In this document: positions 25,984 through 34,171 of the stretch, in pieces | How positions within the stretch are numbered: position 1 is the first letter of the stretch | Layout of the letters: the number at the start of each line of letters is the position of its first letter | NCBI RefSeq assembly: GCF_013618625.1 | Contig: NZ_JABRWO010000001.1 | Coordinates: forward strand, 372,001-436,000 | Source: Bremerella alba | Lineage (GTDB): Bacteria; Planctomycetota; Planctomycetia; Pirellulales; Pirellulaceae | DNA: 64,000 nt | Direction: 5' to 3' | Translations under genes and position numbers: made by a program | Notes under the pieces: generated by a model | What the model saw: the letters and a program-made list of their open reading frames with translations, nothing else | The model's database searches: none | What the model was told of the DNA's origin: nothing

Positions 25984-27813
25984 ATGGCCAAGACTGCCCA
26001 AGCAGCGAAGAAGTCTGTCAAAAAAGCCCTCACGCGAGATCAGGTTGCCACCGAAGATACCTGGGACTTGAGCAGCTTGTATCCTGACCCGGAAGCGTGG
26101 GAGAAGGACTTCAAAAAGCTGGCCAAGAAGGAAGCGGGCTTCGAGAAGTTTCGCGGCACGCTTGCGCAAGGCCCCAAGGAACTGCTGGCCTGCTTGAAGT
26201 TCGATACCGAAGTCGATCGACTTGGCGAAAAGCTGGGCATCTACGCGTTTCTTAAAACGACCGAAGACCAGGCCAACGACGAGAACCAACGTCGCATGGC
26301 TCGCTTCCAATCGGTGGCCAGCAAGCTCGGTCAGGCCGCCAGCTACATTGCTCCGGAAATCCAAGCGATTCCCGCCAAGCGGCTGCAGGAACTGCTGGAC
26401 GACCGGGTGCTCAAAGGTTACCGCTTGGCGTTGGAACGGATGACACGTTTCAAGAAGTACACGCTGGGTAAAAAGGAAGAACGCATTCTGGCCATGCAAA
26501 GCGAAATGGCCGGGGCCGCTGGCCAGGCGTTCCGCCAGTTGCTCGATTCCGACATGAAGTTCGGCACTGTCAAAAATGAAAATGGCGAAGAGCAGGAACT
26601 GACCAACTCGACCCTGATGGAATTCCTTCTCTCGCCAGAACGCAAGGTTCGCAAGAAGGCCTTCGAGCAGTACTATCAGCAGTTTGAAGGACACGAGAAC
26701 ACGCTTGCCGCGACCCTTTCCGGCTCGATCAAGAAAGACGTCTTCAATGCTCAGGTTCGTGGCTATGACAGCGCCCGTGGTCAGGCCCTTTACGCTGACA
26801 ATGTACCAGAGTCGGTCTACGACAACTTGATTGGCTCTGTCCACAGCCATCTGCCGGCCGTGCATCGCTACTTCGATTTGCGTCGCCGCAAGATGAAGCT
26901 GAAGGAACTTCACCACTACGACACCTATGTGCCGATCTTGAACAACATTAAGAAGAAGCACACTTGGGACGAAGCGGTTGAAGTGATCATGGACGCGATG
27001 ATTCCGCTCGGCCCCGAGTATTGCAACGTACTGCAGGAAGGTCTTACCAAGGCCCGTTGGTGTGACCGTTACCCCAACGCCGGCAAGCAAAGTGGTGCGT
27101 TCAGTTGCGGTAGCTTCGATGCGGCTCCGTTCATTCTGATGAACTACAAAAAGGATGTGCTGGACGACGTGTTCACGCTCGCTCACGAGGCCGGGCACTC
27201 GATGCACAGTTATTACTCGAGCAAAAACCAGCCGTACCAGTACTACAACTATGTGATCTTCGTAGCCGAAGTGGCCAGCACGTTCAACGAACAACTGCTG
27301 AGTCAGCACTTGCAAGAGAACGCCGAAAGCGATCTCGAACGGGCCTATCTCATCAACCGCGATATCGACGCCATCCGAGGAACGATCATTCGTCAGACGA
27401 TGTTCGCCGAGTTCGAGAAGATCACCCACGCGATGTGCGAAGCAGGCGAACCTCTCACCTCGAAGTCTTTGCAGGAAGTCTACCAAGGCCTTCTGGAACG
27501 TTACTTCGGCCCCGAGTTCGTGATCGACCCGCAGTTGAAGCTGGAATGCATCCGCATCCCGCACTTCTACCGCGCGTTCTACGTTTACAAGTATGCCACT
27601 GGGCTGTCCGCGGCGATCGCTCTGAGCATGCGAGTGCTCAACGGTGGCAAGCAGGAACTGGATGATTATCTCTCCTTCCTCAAAGGTGGCTGCTCGAAGT
27701 ATCCACTCGACCTGCTGCGAGACGCTGGCGTCGACATGGAAAGCCCCAAGCCGGTTGATATGGCCTTGAGTCATTTCGAGAGCCTGGTCGATCAACTGGA
27801 CGACTTGCTGTAA
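25984..27813 (+). CDS. pepF: M3-family oligoendopeptidase F
   Basis: 609 residues, the normal length. PepF is a cytoplasmic zinc metallopeptidase that cleaves oligopeptides of 7-17 residues (family knowledge). The zinc site HEXXH is seen in FTLAHEAGHSMHSYYS, and the third ligand Glu lies downstream in FVAEVASTFNEQLL. N-terminal M3 helices begin after DTWDLSSLYPDPEAW, and the C-terminus contains IPHFYRAFYVYKYATGLSAA and FLKGGCSKYPLDLL, both classic for PepF. A 25-residue Lys/Ala-rich leader precedes the conserved start. The ATG at 25984 follows AGAAGGAACCAAC. The gene stands downstream of the REP-like inverted repeat and just ahead of a small unknown gene 13 bases later. Confidence 0.95.
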   Translation: MAKTAQAAKKSVKKALTRDQVATEDTWDLSSLYPDPEAWEKDFKKLAKKEAGFEKFRGTLAQGPKELLACLKFDTEVDRLGEKLGIYAFLKTTEDQANDENQRRMARFQSVASKLGQAASYIAPEIQAIPAKRLQELLDDRVLKGYRLALERMTRFKKYTLGKKEERILAMQSEMAGAAGQAFRQLLDSDMKFGTVKNENGEEQELTNSTLMEFLLSPERKVRKKAFEQYYQQFEGHENTLAATLSGSIKKDVFNAQVRGYDSARGQALYADNVPESVYDNLIGSVHSHLPAVHRYFDLRRRKMKLKELHHYDTYVPILNNIKKKHTWDEAVEVIMDAMIPLGPEYCNVLQEGLTKARWCDRYPNAGKQSGAFSCGSFDAAPFILMNYKKDVLDDVFTLAHEAGHSMHSYYSSKNQPYQYYNYVIFVAEVASTFNEQLLSQHLQENAESDLERAYLINRDIDAIRGTIIRQTMFAEFEKITHAMCEAGEPLTSKSLQEVYQGLLERYFGPEFVIDPQLKLECIRIPHFYRAFYVYKYATGLSAAIALSMRVLNGGKQELDDYLSFLKGGCSKYPLDLLRDAGVDMESPKPVDMALSHFESLVDQLDDLL

Positions 27814-27826
27814 GGGTTACGTCGCG

Positions 27827-28597
27827 ATGAATGTCCGCGAGCAATTTGAACGAGAACTCACCCAGCGTGGGTTCTCGTTTACGATCGATCCCGAATCAGG
27901 CCGCCATCTGTTGACCGTCGACGAGAGGCAACTGAAGGTCAGCCTCGATAATCTCGAACGCGAGCTGGCTTCCGATGTCGATGCCGAGCGGGTCGCCCGG
28001 TTTGTCGATACGGTCATTGCATCGGCCAAGCCCAACACAAATGACTACGCCGCCGAGCGGCTTTTCTGGTCGCTCGAGCCGAACGATCACCAAGAGAAAG
28101 CCGACTACTGCGTCGCCGTCAGCGACTCGGTCGACCGGGTCTTGGTTCATCTGTCGGCGTGTGGTAGTGCGATCTCTTGGGTTACGCCAAACGTCCTGGA
28201 AATACTTGGTCTTTCAGAATTGGAAGCGAGTGACAATGCGTTTGCCAATCTCAGCCACGAGGTCGATGCGGCAACGCTTGAAGCCCAAGAAGTCGACGGC
28301 GTTCCGTTAGGTTACGTGATCACGGCGTTGCCTTTCAAAGCGGCGTTGATCTTGGCGCCTAACTTGCGGCAATTGGTCAAAGACAAACTGGGCTGGCCGG
28401 TCATGGCGGTAGTGCCCGACCGTGACTTCCTTTACTTGTGGGGTGCCCAACATCAGGAGTTTGCCGGGCGTGTTGGTCCGGTGGTGGTGCGAGAATATAC
28501 CCGCAGCCCCTATGCAATCTCGACGGAGGTCTATCGTATCGACGACGACGGTTTGCAAGCCGTCGGTGCTTTTCCCCTTCCGGAAGAGCCCAATTGA
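27827..28597 (+). CDS. Hypothetical protein with DUF1444-like features
   Basis: 256 residues, no signal peptide and no membrane helix. The C-terminal part reads GWPVMAVVPDRDFLYLWGAQHQEF, then REYTRSPYAISTEVYRIDDDGL. This VVPDRDFLYLW pattern recalls DUF1444 (YtpQ-type, UPF0354) proteins of firmicutes. The similarity is partial and I give it as a possibility only. The N-terminus contains SFTIDPESGRHLLTVDERQLKVSLDNLERE. It starts 13 bases after the pepF stop and is probably co-transcribed with it. A cytosolic location is inferred. Its function is unknown, as is that of YtpQ. Confidence 0.8.
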   Translation: MNVREQFERELTQRGFSFTIDPESGRHLLTVDERQLKVSLDNLERELASDVDAERVARFVDTVIASAKPNTNDYAAERLFWSLEPNDHQEKADYCVAVSDSVDRVLVHLSACGSAISWVTPNVLEILGLSELEASDNAFANLSHEVDAATLEAQEVDGVPLGYVITALPFKAALILAPNLRQLVKDKLGWPVMAVVPDRDFLYLWGAQHQEFAGRVGPVVVREYTRSPYAISTEVYRIDDDGLQAVGAFPLPEEPN

Positions 28598-28685
28598 TTC
28601 AGGCCCCCCTGATTCAAACTTGGGTGTGCTTCTTCTATCATCTAAAGCGTGATCTTCATGATGTCGTCGGAAAGGAGTCGTCACC

Positions 28686-29108
28686 GTGGGTTCCGCTTAT
28701 TCTTGGTTAGCCGTGTCGGGAAAATCGCCTGACGATACGCTGTGTGCTTTGGGCTTGGCGAGTGGAGAAACCTACGCAGGCTTCCCCGACGGCACGCTCT
28801 CGGGCATCGCCCTGACGACCGGCTGGTATCTGGTCGTCTCAGAGCGGTGCGACTATGCCAATACGCGGCGTCTGCGTCGGCTTTCCCGGCAGTGTGAACT
28901 GGTGACATGCGCCGTTGAGGAACACGTGATGTACGCCAGCACCTGCGGCTGGAAAAACGGTAAGCTGGCCTGGGAAATCACCCACGACAGTCAACTGGCT
29001 GCCGGTCGACACCACTTGGATGCGGCCGGCAAGTTGCCGCCGATGTTCGACGAAATCCAAACTGGTACGCTGGCGAACAAGCGGCCATGGACGAGTCGAA
29101 TCAACTGA
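28686..29108 (+). CDS. Conserved hypothetical protein, N-terminal part of a probable frameshifted gene
   Basis: 140 residues from a GTG at 28686 behind an AAAGGAG ribosome binding site. The start GSAYSWLAVSGKSPDDTLCALGL and the central SRQCELVTCAVEEHVMYASTCGW, then LAWEITHDSQ, resemble a family of about 190 residues I recall from actinobacteria and planctomycetes. In that family these are followed by a C-terminal VDYIFDIPVELA-LTGF stretch. Here the reading frame stops at 29108 after NKRPWTSRIN. The missing C-terminal stretch occurs in the -1 frame directly below, at 29087-29260. The gene is therefore probably broken by loss of one base near 29075-29085, or the sequence has an error. Function of the family is unknown. 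Confidence 0.75.
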   Translation: MGSAYSWLAVSGKSPDDTLCALGLASGETYAGFPDGTLSGIALTTGWYLVVSERCDYANTRRLRRLSRQCELVTCAVEEHVMYASTCGWKNGKLAWEITHDSQLAAGRHHLDAAGKLPPMFDEIQTGTLANKRPWTSRIN

Positions 29109-29260
29109 TCGACTGCCTCATGGAAGTTCCCATCGAAACAGCTCGGCGCATCACCGGGTTCTCATTTCATGAATCGCTGCCTGGCGAAGGGACCGATCTC
29201 TTTCATCACCTGGCCCGCGATCCGGCGGCAAGAAAGTGGTGGGAGTTCTGGCGGCGATAG
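29087..29260 (+). CDS. Out-of-frame continuation of the preceding gene
   Basis: 57 codons starting at ATG 29087 in the -1 frame and ending at a TAG. The sequence MDESNQLIDCLMEVPIETARR then ITGFSFHESLPGEG looks like the C-terminal DVDYIFDIPVELA-LTGYRHD element I recall for the family of the upstream gene (from memory). It overlaps the upstream reading frame by 22 bases and lacks its own ribosome binding site. I read it as the displaced C-terminus of one gene spanning 28686-29260, rather than an independent gene. It could instead be a short separately translated protein. No heptameric slippery site is evident, so programmed frameshifting is unlikely. Confidence 0.6.
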   Translation: MDESNQLIDCLMEVPIETARRITGFSFHESLPGEGTDLFHHLARDPAARKWWEFWRR

Positions 29261-29491
29261 CCGCGCAGCGCGCTCCGGTTCCCCGCAGGCCGCCAAGTAA
29301 GCGAAGCACTTCCCAGCATTCACGATCATCTGCGCAGCGTTCTCTTGCGAGAGTGGTCTGAGACGTTCTGGCTGCGATCTCGGTGATGCCAGTTCGCACG
29401 GCGTTGCGTCGCCCATGAAGCGGCTTTTAAAATAGAATACGTTTCGGCCAGACAATTTTTACCAGCAAGATCTTCAGGGGCAGCAAACTTC

Positions 29492-29995
29492 GTGAACTCG
29501 ACCGTCAAATCCATCCAGCTCGAAACCGTTGGCATGGGCATCATCTTCTATTCCCCACACAATGCGTCGCATATCGAAGAGGGGGACGACTACTTAAGTG
29601 TCCACTATACGAACGTGCCGGATGTACGGCGGCACGTTCGTGCAGGCTCGATCGTCGGCTTCTGCACCGGCACACCCGGTACGTTTCGTCTGCGAGTTCA
29701 GCGAGGCCAACCGGCGATGTGTTCCGAGCAACACGAGTTCAGCCTGGAGCTTCCGTTTCGTTGCATTGGCGGAAAAGTTTGCTTTCGCGATCTGTACGAC
29801 CTGATGGAATGGAATGCCGAGTGTTCAAGTGAGCAAACGCTGCTGCTACGCGATGGTGCCTACAAGGTCATGGTTCGCTCGAATACTCCCCCGTCAGGCG
29901 TGCTGGGAGATAAACAATTGATCGATTTCTACTTTCAACGTGTGGAAGAGTTACCAGATATCCCGCATCAAGGTTCGCCCTATCTTTGCCCTTAG
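29492..29995 (+). CDS. Hypothetical cytoplasmic protein
   Basis: 167 residues from a GTG at 29492, with a weak AGGGGC ribosome binding site. There is no signal peptide or membrane helix. It contains IEEGDDYLSVHYTNVPDVRRHV, then GFCTGTPGTFRLRVQRG and, later, DLYDLMEWNAECSSEQTLLL. Five cysteines are scattered, without a metal-binding pattern. The compact beta-rich first half looks like a small beta-barrel or sandwich, but I cannot place it in a family. It stands alone between the frameshifted gene and the small secreted-protein cluster. Its function is unknown. Confidence 0.75.
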   Translation: MNSTVKSIQLETVGMGIIFYSPHNASHIEEGDDYLSVHYTNVPDVRRHVRAGSIVGFCTGTPGTFRLRVQRGQPAMCSEQHEFSLELPFRCIGGKVCFRDLYDLMEWNAECSSEQTLLLRDGAYKVMVRSNTPPSGVLGDKQLIDFYFQRVEELPDIPHQGSPYLCP

Positions 29996-30230
29996 CCCTT
30001 TTTGCCACCGACATCCGATCGCTTGGCGACCAAGCTGACTCGAGAAAAACCAACGCCAATTGACAGAGCCGGTCTAGAAAGAACCTGAGGGAATCTTTCT
30101 TTCCGACATGTACAGGTCTTAGGGTTTTAACGGAGTCCTTCTTACCCAAACTACTACGAATCGGTACAGCGAATGCACCAGCTTCGACAACCCGTTTCAA
30201 CACTTTTTCATGCACCTAAGGAGGGATTTC

Positions 30231-30488
30231 ATGGTCCGAGCGTTGCTTATGACCGTCGTGCTTGTCGTTGGATTGTCGATGGCTTCGGTTGCCGAGGCTG
30301 GTTGGCGACACCGTCATTGCGGCCATCAAAGTTACAGTGGTTGTGCCCAGAGCCATCACGGAAGTTATCGCCATCGCGGCTGTTACAACAACAGCTACGG
30401 CGGCTGCCACCAAAATAGCTGGAATCAATGTGGTGGCCAAAGCTACCAACGCCCCAGCTCGCACTGCAGCGGTGGTGTCTGCTGGTAA
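30231..30488 (+). CDS. Small secreted His/Cys/Ser-rich protein
   Basis: 85 residues. The ATG at 30231 follows a strong AAGGAGG ribosome binding site. MVRALLMTVVLVVGLSMASVAEA is a Sec signal peptide, giving a mature part of about 62 residues. That part is rich in His, Cys, Ser, Tyr, Asn and Gln, with CGHQSYSGC, GSYRHRGCYNN, GGCHQNSWNQC and SSHCSGGVCW. The eight cysteines and several histidines suggest disulfides or metal binding. No known family is recognised. It is the first of three such small secreted proteins in 1.1 kb, and a strong terminator follows its stop. A role in the cell envelope or in metal capture is an inference only. Confidence 0.8.
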   Translation: MVRALLMTVVLVVGLSMASVAEAGWRHRHCGHQSYSGCAQSHHGSYRHRGCYNNSYGGCHQNSWNQCGGQSYQRPSSHCSGGVCW

Positions 30489-30515
30489 AACGGCAATGCG
30501 ATCCACCTTACACGA

Positions 30516-30553
30516 CGCCGCGTTGGCCATGAGCTAACGCGGTGTTTTTTTTG
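30516..30553 (+). terminator. Terminator after the first small secreted protein
   Basis: ACGCCGCGTT at 30516-30525 pairs with AACGCGGTGT at 30537-30546 with one G-T wobble. Eight T residues follow. Confidence 0.88.
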
Positions 30554-30673
30554 ATCGATGGTAAATCTAGCCGGTTCCAAGACATTGCTACTTGGCTTGG
30601 CGTACATGTGTGCGAACAATGCTGATGAGGGAAGTTTCCTGCCGTCTTCCTGGCTTCTCAGAGGAGTAAAGCC

Positions 30674-30988
30674 ATGTTTCGTACACTGCTTTTGGCCGCC
30701 ATTGTTTCCGGCGGAATGATGTTTATCGCGACGCCTGAGGCCGACGCCGGTGGTCGCCGATATTATCGAGCAAACGTCGCGAATTACCGCTACTACAATG
30801 CCCCGGTCCGCACGGCCAGATACTACGGCGGCGTTTCCTACCGAAATCACTACTATGGACCGGCCTATGGTGCCGCCGGTTACTATCCCGGACCACGCTA
30901 TTACTATCGCCCTATGACCTATGGCTACTATGGGTATCGCGGCGGTTATGGCTACGGTCCTGGCGTTAGTTTCCGCGTTGGCTTCTAA
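30674..30988 (+). CDS. Small secreted Tyr/Gly-rich protein
   Basis: 104 residues. The start MFRTLLLAAIVSGGMMFI and ATPEADAG form a signal peptide with cleavage near residue 26. The mature part is dominated by Tyr, Gly, Arg and Pro: RRYYRANVANYRYYNAPVR, ARYYGGVSYRNHYYGPAYG and later YYPGPRYYYRPMTYGYYGY. Tyr is about a quarter of the mature protein. Such composition suggests a structural or adhesive role through Tyr chemistry or low-complexity assembly, but this is inference. The ATG follows AGAGGAG. A second small secreted protein of similar type starts 99 bases after its stop, and a terminator lies upstream, so it has its own promoter. Confidence 0.8.
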   Translation: MFRTLLLAAIVSGGMMFIATPEADAGGRRYYRANVANYRYYNAPVRTARYYGGVSYRNHYYGPAYGAAGYYPGPRYYYRPMTYGYYGYRGGYGYGPGVSFRVGF

Positions 30989-31086
30989 TCGCTTTGACAC
31001 CGACCTCACTCAGGGCGGCGCTCTCCTTCACGGGAGGGCGTCGCTTGATTTTGCTTTGGAAGCTTTCACCTTTGAGGAGAATCAGG

Positions 31087-31332
31087 TTGATCCGTACCCT
31101 TCTTGTTTTCACGACGCTGCTGTCGAGCTGCTTATTGGTAACCCAAGTCGAAGCTGCCTGGCGACGAACGTGGCGCGGGCGTAGTGTCCCACAGCGCGTA
31201 CCGGTATTGCAGAAAATTCCTGTCCACCAGCATCGTTCCTCTTACTCTGCACGAGAGTATCGAGGCTTTGGCCATGGTGGGTACGGCTATGGATCAGGCT
31301 TTGGCCCTGACTTTCGGCCTGGTCGTTGGTAG
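31087..31332 (+). CDS. Small secreted Arg/Gly/Tyr-rich protein, TTG start
   Basis: 81 residues from a TTG at 31087, chosen because GAGGAGAA lies seven bases upstream and because the signal peptide (IRTLLVFTTLLSSCLLVTQVEA) begins there. The open frame extends upstream to 30994 but has no ribosome binding site. The mature part starts AWRRTWRGRSVPQR and ends GHGGYGYGSGFGPDFRPGRW, with Gly, Tyr and Arg prominent. It is the third of the group. A Leu-rich hydrophobic signal, a basic middle and a GYG tail are shared in general character with the other two, but the sequences are not clearly homologous. The function is unknown. Confidence 0.7.
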   Translation: MIRTLLVFTTLLSSCLLVTQVEAAWRRTWRGRSVPQRVPVLQKIPVHQHRSSYSAREYRGFGHGGYGYGSGFGPDFRPGRW

Positions 31333-31356
31333 ATCGCAGCTGCAGGGCTGCATGCG

Positions 31357-32805
31357 TTACGGTAGCGGTCTAACGGCTCGAACCGTTGTGATGTTGCCGC
31401 CTTGATCGATCACCCTAGCCTCTAGGCGAACCTCTTTCTTTTGCTCATCGGCTTTAAGTTCTAGCTCTCGCCGGTCTTCGTCTTTAGTTCCGTCTAGCTG
31501 CAGTCCGTCGACGACCGTTCCGCGGACGTCGTCGTAGTATAGAACGGCCTTCACGCCGTGATCGTCTTTAGCTTGAATACTTACCTGATAGACGTTCGGC
31601 TTTTGCGTGGGCTCGAGCTTGACTTCCAGCTGAGCAGCTGCGTTGTCGGTGAGATCTACCCCAGGATTGAGCAGCCGCGACGAGGCCAGAATGTTGGCAT
31701 TGGCGTCGGAGAAACGAGCCCTGCCGGAGACTGGCGTTTGATCGTTGAGGTTTTCTTTCAGCATCCGGAAGCCATTGCCCATAATGTAGTGGCGATCGTC
31801 ACGCTGATCGTGCGGCAATCCCAATGCATGCCCCACTTCGTGAATCACGGCGCCGAAGCCATCTTCGATGAATTCATACCGAGGAGAGTTGCGTCGCCCG
31901 TTCCCTAACGCAACGCGTCCTTCAATCGGCGTGCGATCTTGAAAGAGCTTCTCTTGCTCGGCCACCGACGTCGCACAGAACATATCTTGCAGAACCCAGG
32001 CTGAAAAGTTGGCCGTTCCTCCATCAGCCGAACGCCAGCCTCCTAAGGCGATTCCGCCGGGCCATTCGAATGGGTGCGGGCCTTCGTCGTACGTTTCGGC
32101 GAAGGTGATTACCAGATGGGTTGCCTGAGAACCGATGCTGCGCGGAAGCTCTGGCTGTAGTTGCCGCAGTTGGAAATACGCATCGTAGTTAGGTGCGCCG
32201 TTGTAATGCGTCGCAGGGTGCTTTCCCTTTACCAGGTGCACAATGGGTGTGCCCTGGTCGTCGGTCTGAAAGACAAGGCCACGATCCGGCAGACCGCGAC
32301 GACGGAACTCGTACCGATAGGTTTCGTTGACAAAGTACATCAACGTGTTGATCTTTTCGCGGTACCCCTTTTTAGGCTCGCGATCGGTCGGCACAAAATA
32401 GATCAAGCGCACCTTGCGATCGATCGGCGAGAACCTGGCGAACTCGGGTAGGTCAGCGGCATCCACCCAATCGCCGTTTACCCAACGCTGATAAGGGCGA
32501 CCGCCGACAGACAGCTCGGCTTGTTTCGGACTGAGGAGGATTTTGATTTGGCGTCCGCGGTCGATAATCTCGACGCTCTCCTTCTTACGCTGAAGCTCCT
32601 CGAAACGAATCGCCCCGCCCTCGGAATCGACCTCCAACCACTTCCCGCTGCCACTGTCGATGAAGTAACTTTCGGTGCCACCCTGTTTCTTCCAGGCAGC
32701 AATTTCGGCCGCATGTAGCATCCCCGCAAAGGGCACCTCTACCGCAACGATCAACAGCAAAACGAGCACAGGCAAGAGGAAAGTTTTAGCAAACCGGCAA
32801 GTCAT
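31357..32805 (-). CDS. Secreted metzincin metalloprotease (matrixin-like)
   Basis: 482 residues from the ATG at 32805, where MTCRFAKTFLLPVLVLLLIVAV starts a signal peptide; the frame also opens upstream to 32868. The zinc motif VIHEVGHALGLPHD (HExxHxxGxxH, about 322-332) with the Met-turn YIMGNGF shortly after identifies a metzincin. These are zinc endopeptidases such as matrixins (family knowledge). Upstream of it lie QLRQLQPELPRSIGSQATHLVI and GGIALGGWRSADGG, which are unique to this gene. The last 130 residues form a beta-rich domain with DDVRGTVVDGLQ. It is inferred to be exported. Target peptides cannot be read from the sequence. It converges on the small secreted-protein genes, ending 24 bases from the third. 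Confidence 0.85.
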   Translation of the reverse strand: MTCRFAKTFLLPVLVLLLIVAVEVPFAGMLHAAEIAAWKKQGGTESYFIDSGSGKWLEVDSEGGAIRFEELQRKKESVEIIDRGRQIKILLSPKQAELSVGGRPYQRWVNGDWVDAADLPEFARFSPIDRKVRLIYFVPTDREPKKGYREKINTLMYFVNETYRYEFRRRGLPDRGLVFQTDDQGTPIVHLVKGKHPATHYNGAPNYDAYFQLRQLQPELPRSIGSQATHLVITFAETYDEGPHPFEWPGGIALGGWRSADGGTANFSAWVLQDMFCATSVAEQEKLFQDRTPIEGRVALGNGRRNSPRYEFIEDGFGAVIHEVGHALGLPHDQRDDRHYIMGNGFRMLKENLNDQTPVSGRARFSDANANILASSRLLNPGVDLTDNAAAQLEVKLEPTQKPNVYQVSIQAKDDHGVKAVLYYDDVRGTVVDGLQLDGTKDEDRRELELKADEQKKEVRLEARVIDQGGNITTVRAVRPLP

Positions 32806-32921
32806 GGTCGTACGCAGAAAGAGGATGAGTCGGCAGGTCCCGCGACCGACTTTCTTCGTCCGCCGCACTTCTGCGTTATTCTATACACGAAGACAGTGTG
32901 CCTGCCAACCTTTTCCGCCGA

Positions 32922-33950
32922 TCATCCACGTTTGGCGGAAGTAATCCACAGAAACGGCTTGCCAGACTCGTCGACTTTCAGATCAACACTGAGCAGCGCC
33001 TGGTAGAGGATGTGGTCGAGGATCTTCTTGTAGAACGTTTTGTCTTTGGGGAAACGAACGTCGACTTCGGTATCAATATTGTCTTTAGCGATCTTGGCGT
33101 GATCGAAGAACATGGCCGTCTTTAAACGAGGCCCAATCGCCCCGAGGGCCTTCTCAAGCGGCGTCCGATTGATTTCTACTTCGATGAATTGAAACAGCAC
33201 CGGGCACGTATCGGCCGGGCTTCGCGTCAGCGGTTGCCCAACCGTCCAGGCATCGTCGCTGGCTCCCATCGGCAACACATGCAGATTGACGGTGCCGCCC
33301 ACTTCTCGCTGGGGAACGACGATCAATCCGTGCCCTCGCAGCAAGATCGCCATCGCGGTGCCGGCGCTAAAACCATGGAGTTCGTCTTTCGCTTTGAGCA
33401 TCTTCACGCGGGCCACCATCGCCGGGGAAGCGTCGAAATTCAGTCCTGTCAGTTGTCTGACCGCGCCCAGTAGTTCGGCCAAGGGCTGATCTTGGGTATG
33501 GAAATCGAGCGGCTTGGAAAGCTTTGCCAGGACTTCTTTGCGTTCGGCACGGGTCATACCGTCACGCTGGGGCTGGCGCATCAGTTCGTCTTCGCCACCC
33601 ACCTTGATGCGATGAAACCACTGCGGCAATTCGCCCAAGTTTCGTTTGGTGAAGCGATTGCCATCAGGCATGTGTAACGTCTGGTCTCGGCCCAGAATGG
33701 CTGTCACGCGATACGATTGACTTCGCCCCAGGTCGACCTCTTCGATGCCGACGCTTTCGCCGTCGCGACCACTGCGCAGTTTGACCGAATCGGCTCCCTT
33801 GTTATCCAGCAACCGGGTCCACTCTTGAAGGGCAGTGATCGACAGGCCTTTCTCGGTGATCACTTCAAGCGAGACGCGATGATCGGCCCAAGCCGTCGCC
33901 GGAAGGGCCAAGAGGATCAAGTTCGTTAAAAGTATGCGTAGTTGTGCCAT
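32922..33950 (-). CDS. Secreted protein with two STN/secretin-N-like domains, unknown function
   Basis: 342 residues. MAQLRILLTNLILLALPATAWA is a signal peptide. The middle, LSKPLDFHTQDQPLAELLGAV and TGLNFDASPAMVARVKMLKA, then HGFSAGTAMAILLRGHGLIVVPQ, follows the alternating beta-alpha pattern of short secretin/TonB N-terminal (STN) domains. A second copy is LEKALGAIGPRLKTAMFFDH, then KDKTFYKKILDHILYQALLSVDL. STN domains occur in secretins and TonB receptors, though here the domain stands in a soluble protein. It lies 117 bases from the metzincin gene, on the same strand, so the two may be one operon. The function is unknown; a periplasmic location is inferred. Confidence 0.7.
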   Translation of the reverse strand: MAQLRILLTNLILLALPATAWADHRVSLEVITEKGLSITALQEWTRLLDNKGADSVKLRSGRDGESVGIEEVDLGRSQSYRVTAILGRDQTLHMPDGNRFTKRNLGELPQWFHRIKVGGEDELMRQPQRDGMTRAERKEVLAKLSKPLDFHTQDQPLAELLGAVRQLTGLNFDASPAMVARVKMLKAKDELHGFSAGTAMAILLRGHGLIVVPQREVGGTVNLHVLPMGASDDAWTVGQPLTRSPADTCPVLFQFIEVEINRTPLEKALGAIGPRLKTAMFFDHAKIAKDNIDTEVDVRFPKDKTFYKKILDHILYQALLSVDLKVDESGKPFLWITSAKRG

Positions 33951-34171
33951 GCTTGGTACCCTTTCGGTTCTCGTTCACCCTTCAATTGTAGCACCCGCTT
34001 AGGGCGCAGCCGGGGAATTGGCAGAATCGTTACCCTTGGAATTCCCTTACCGGCGATCTCTGACTGGTTGCAACGATGCAAGGGAAGGGACAAAATACCG
34101 GTTCTGTCGATTTCTACGCTTTTCGATTGACAACCATCGACGCGTTTTTCACCCCCGCAAAGGAGCACGGC

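Noticed and set aside
25927-27795. Open frame of 622 codons on the minus strand
   Set aside because: It is the antisense shadow of pepF, which has an intact HEXXH site and family motifs throughout; the shadow shows no domain.
29087-29260. Programmed -1 frameshift
   Set aside because: No slippery heptamer and no downstream structure are visible, so a mutation or sequence error is more likely.
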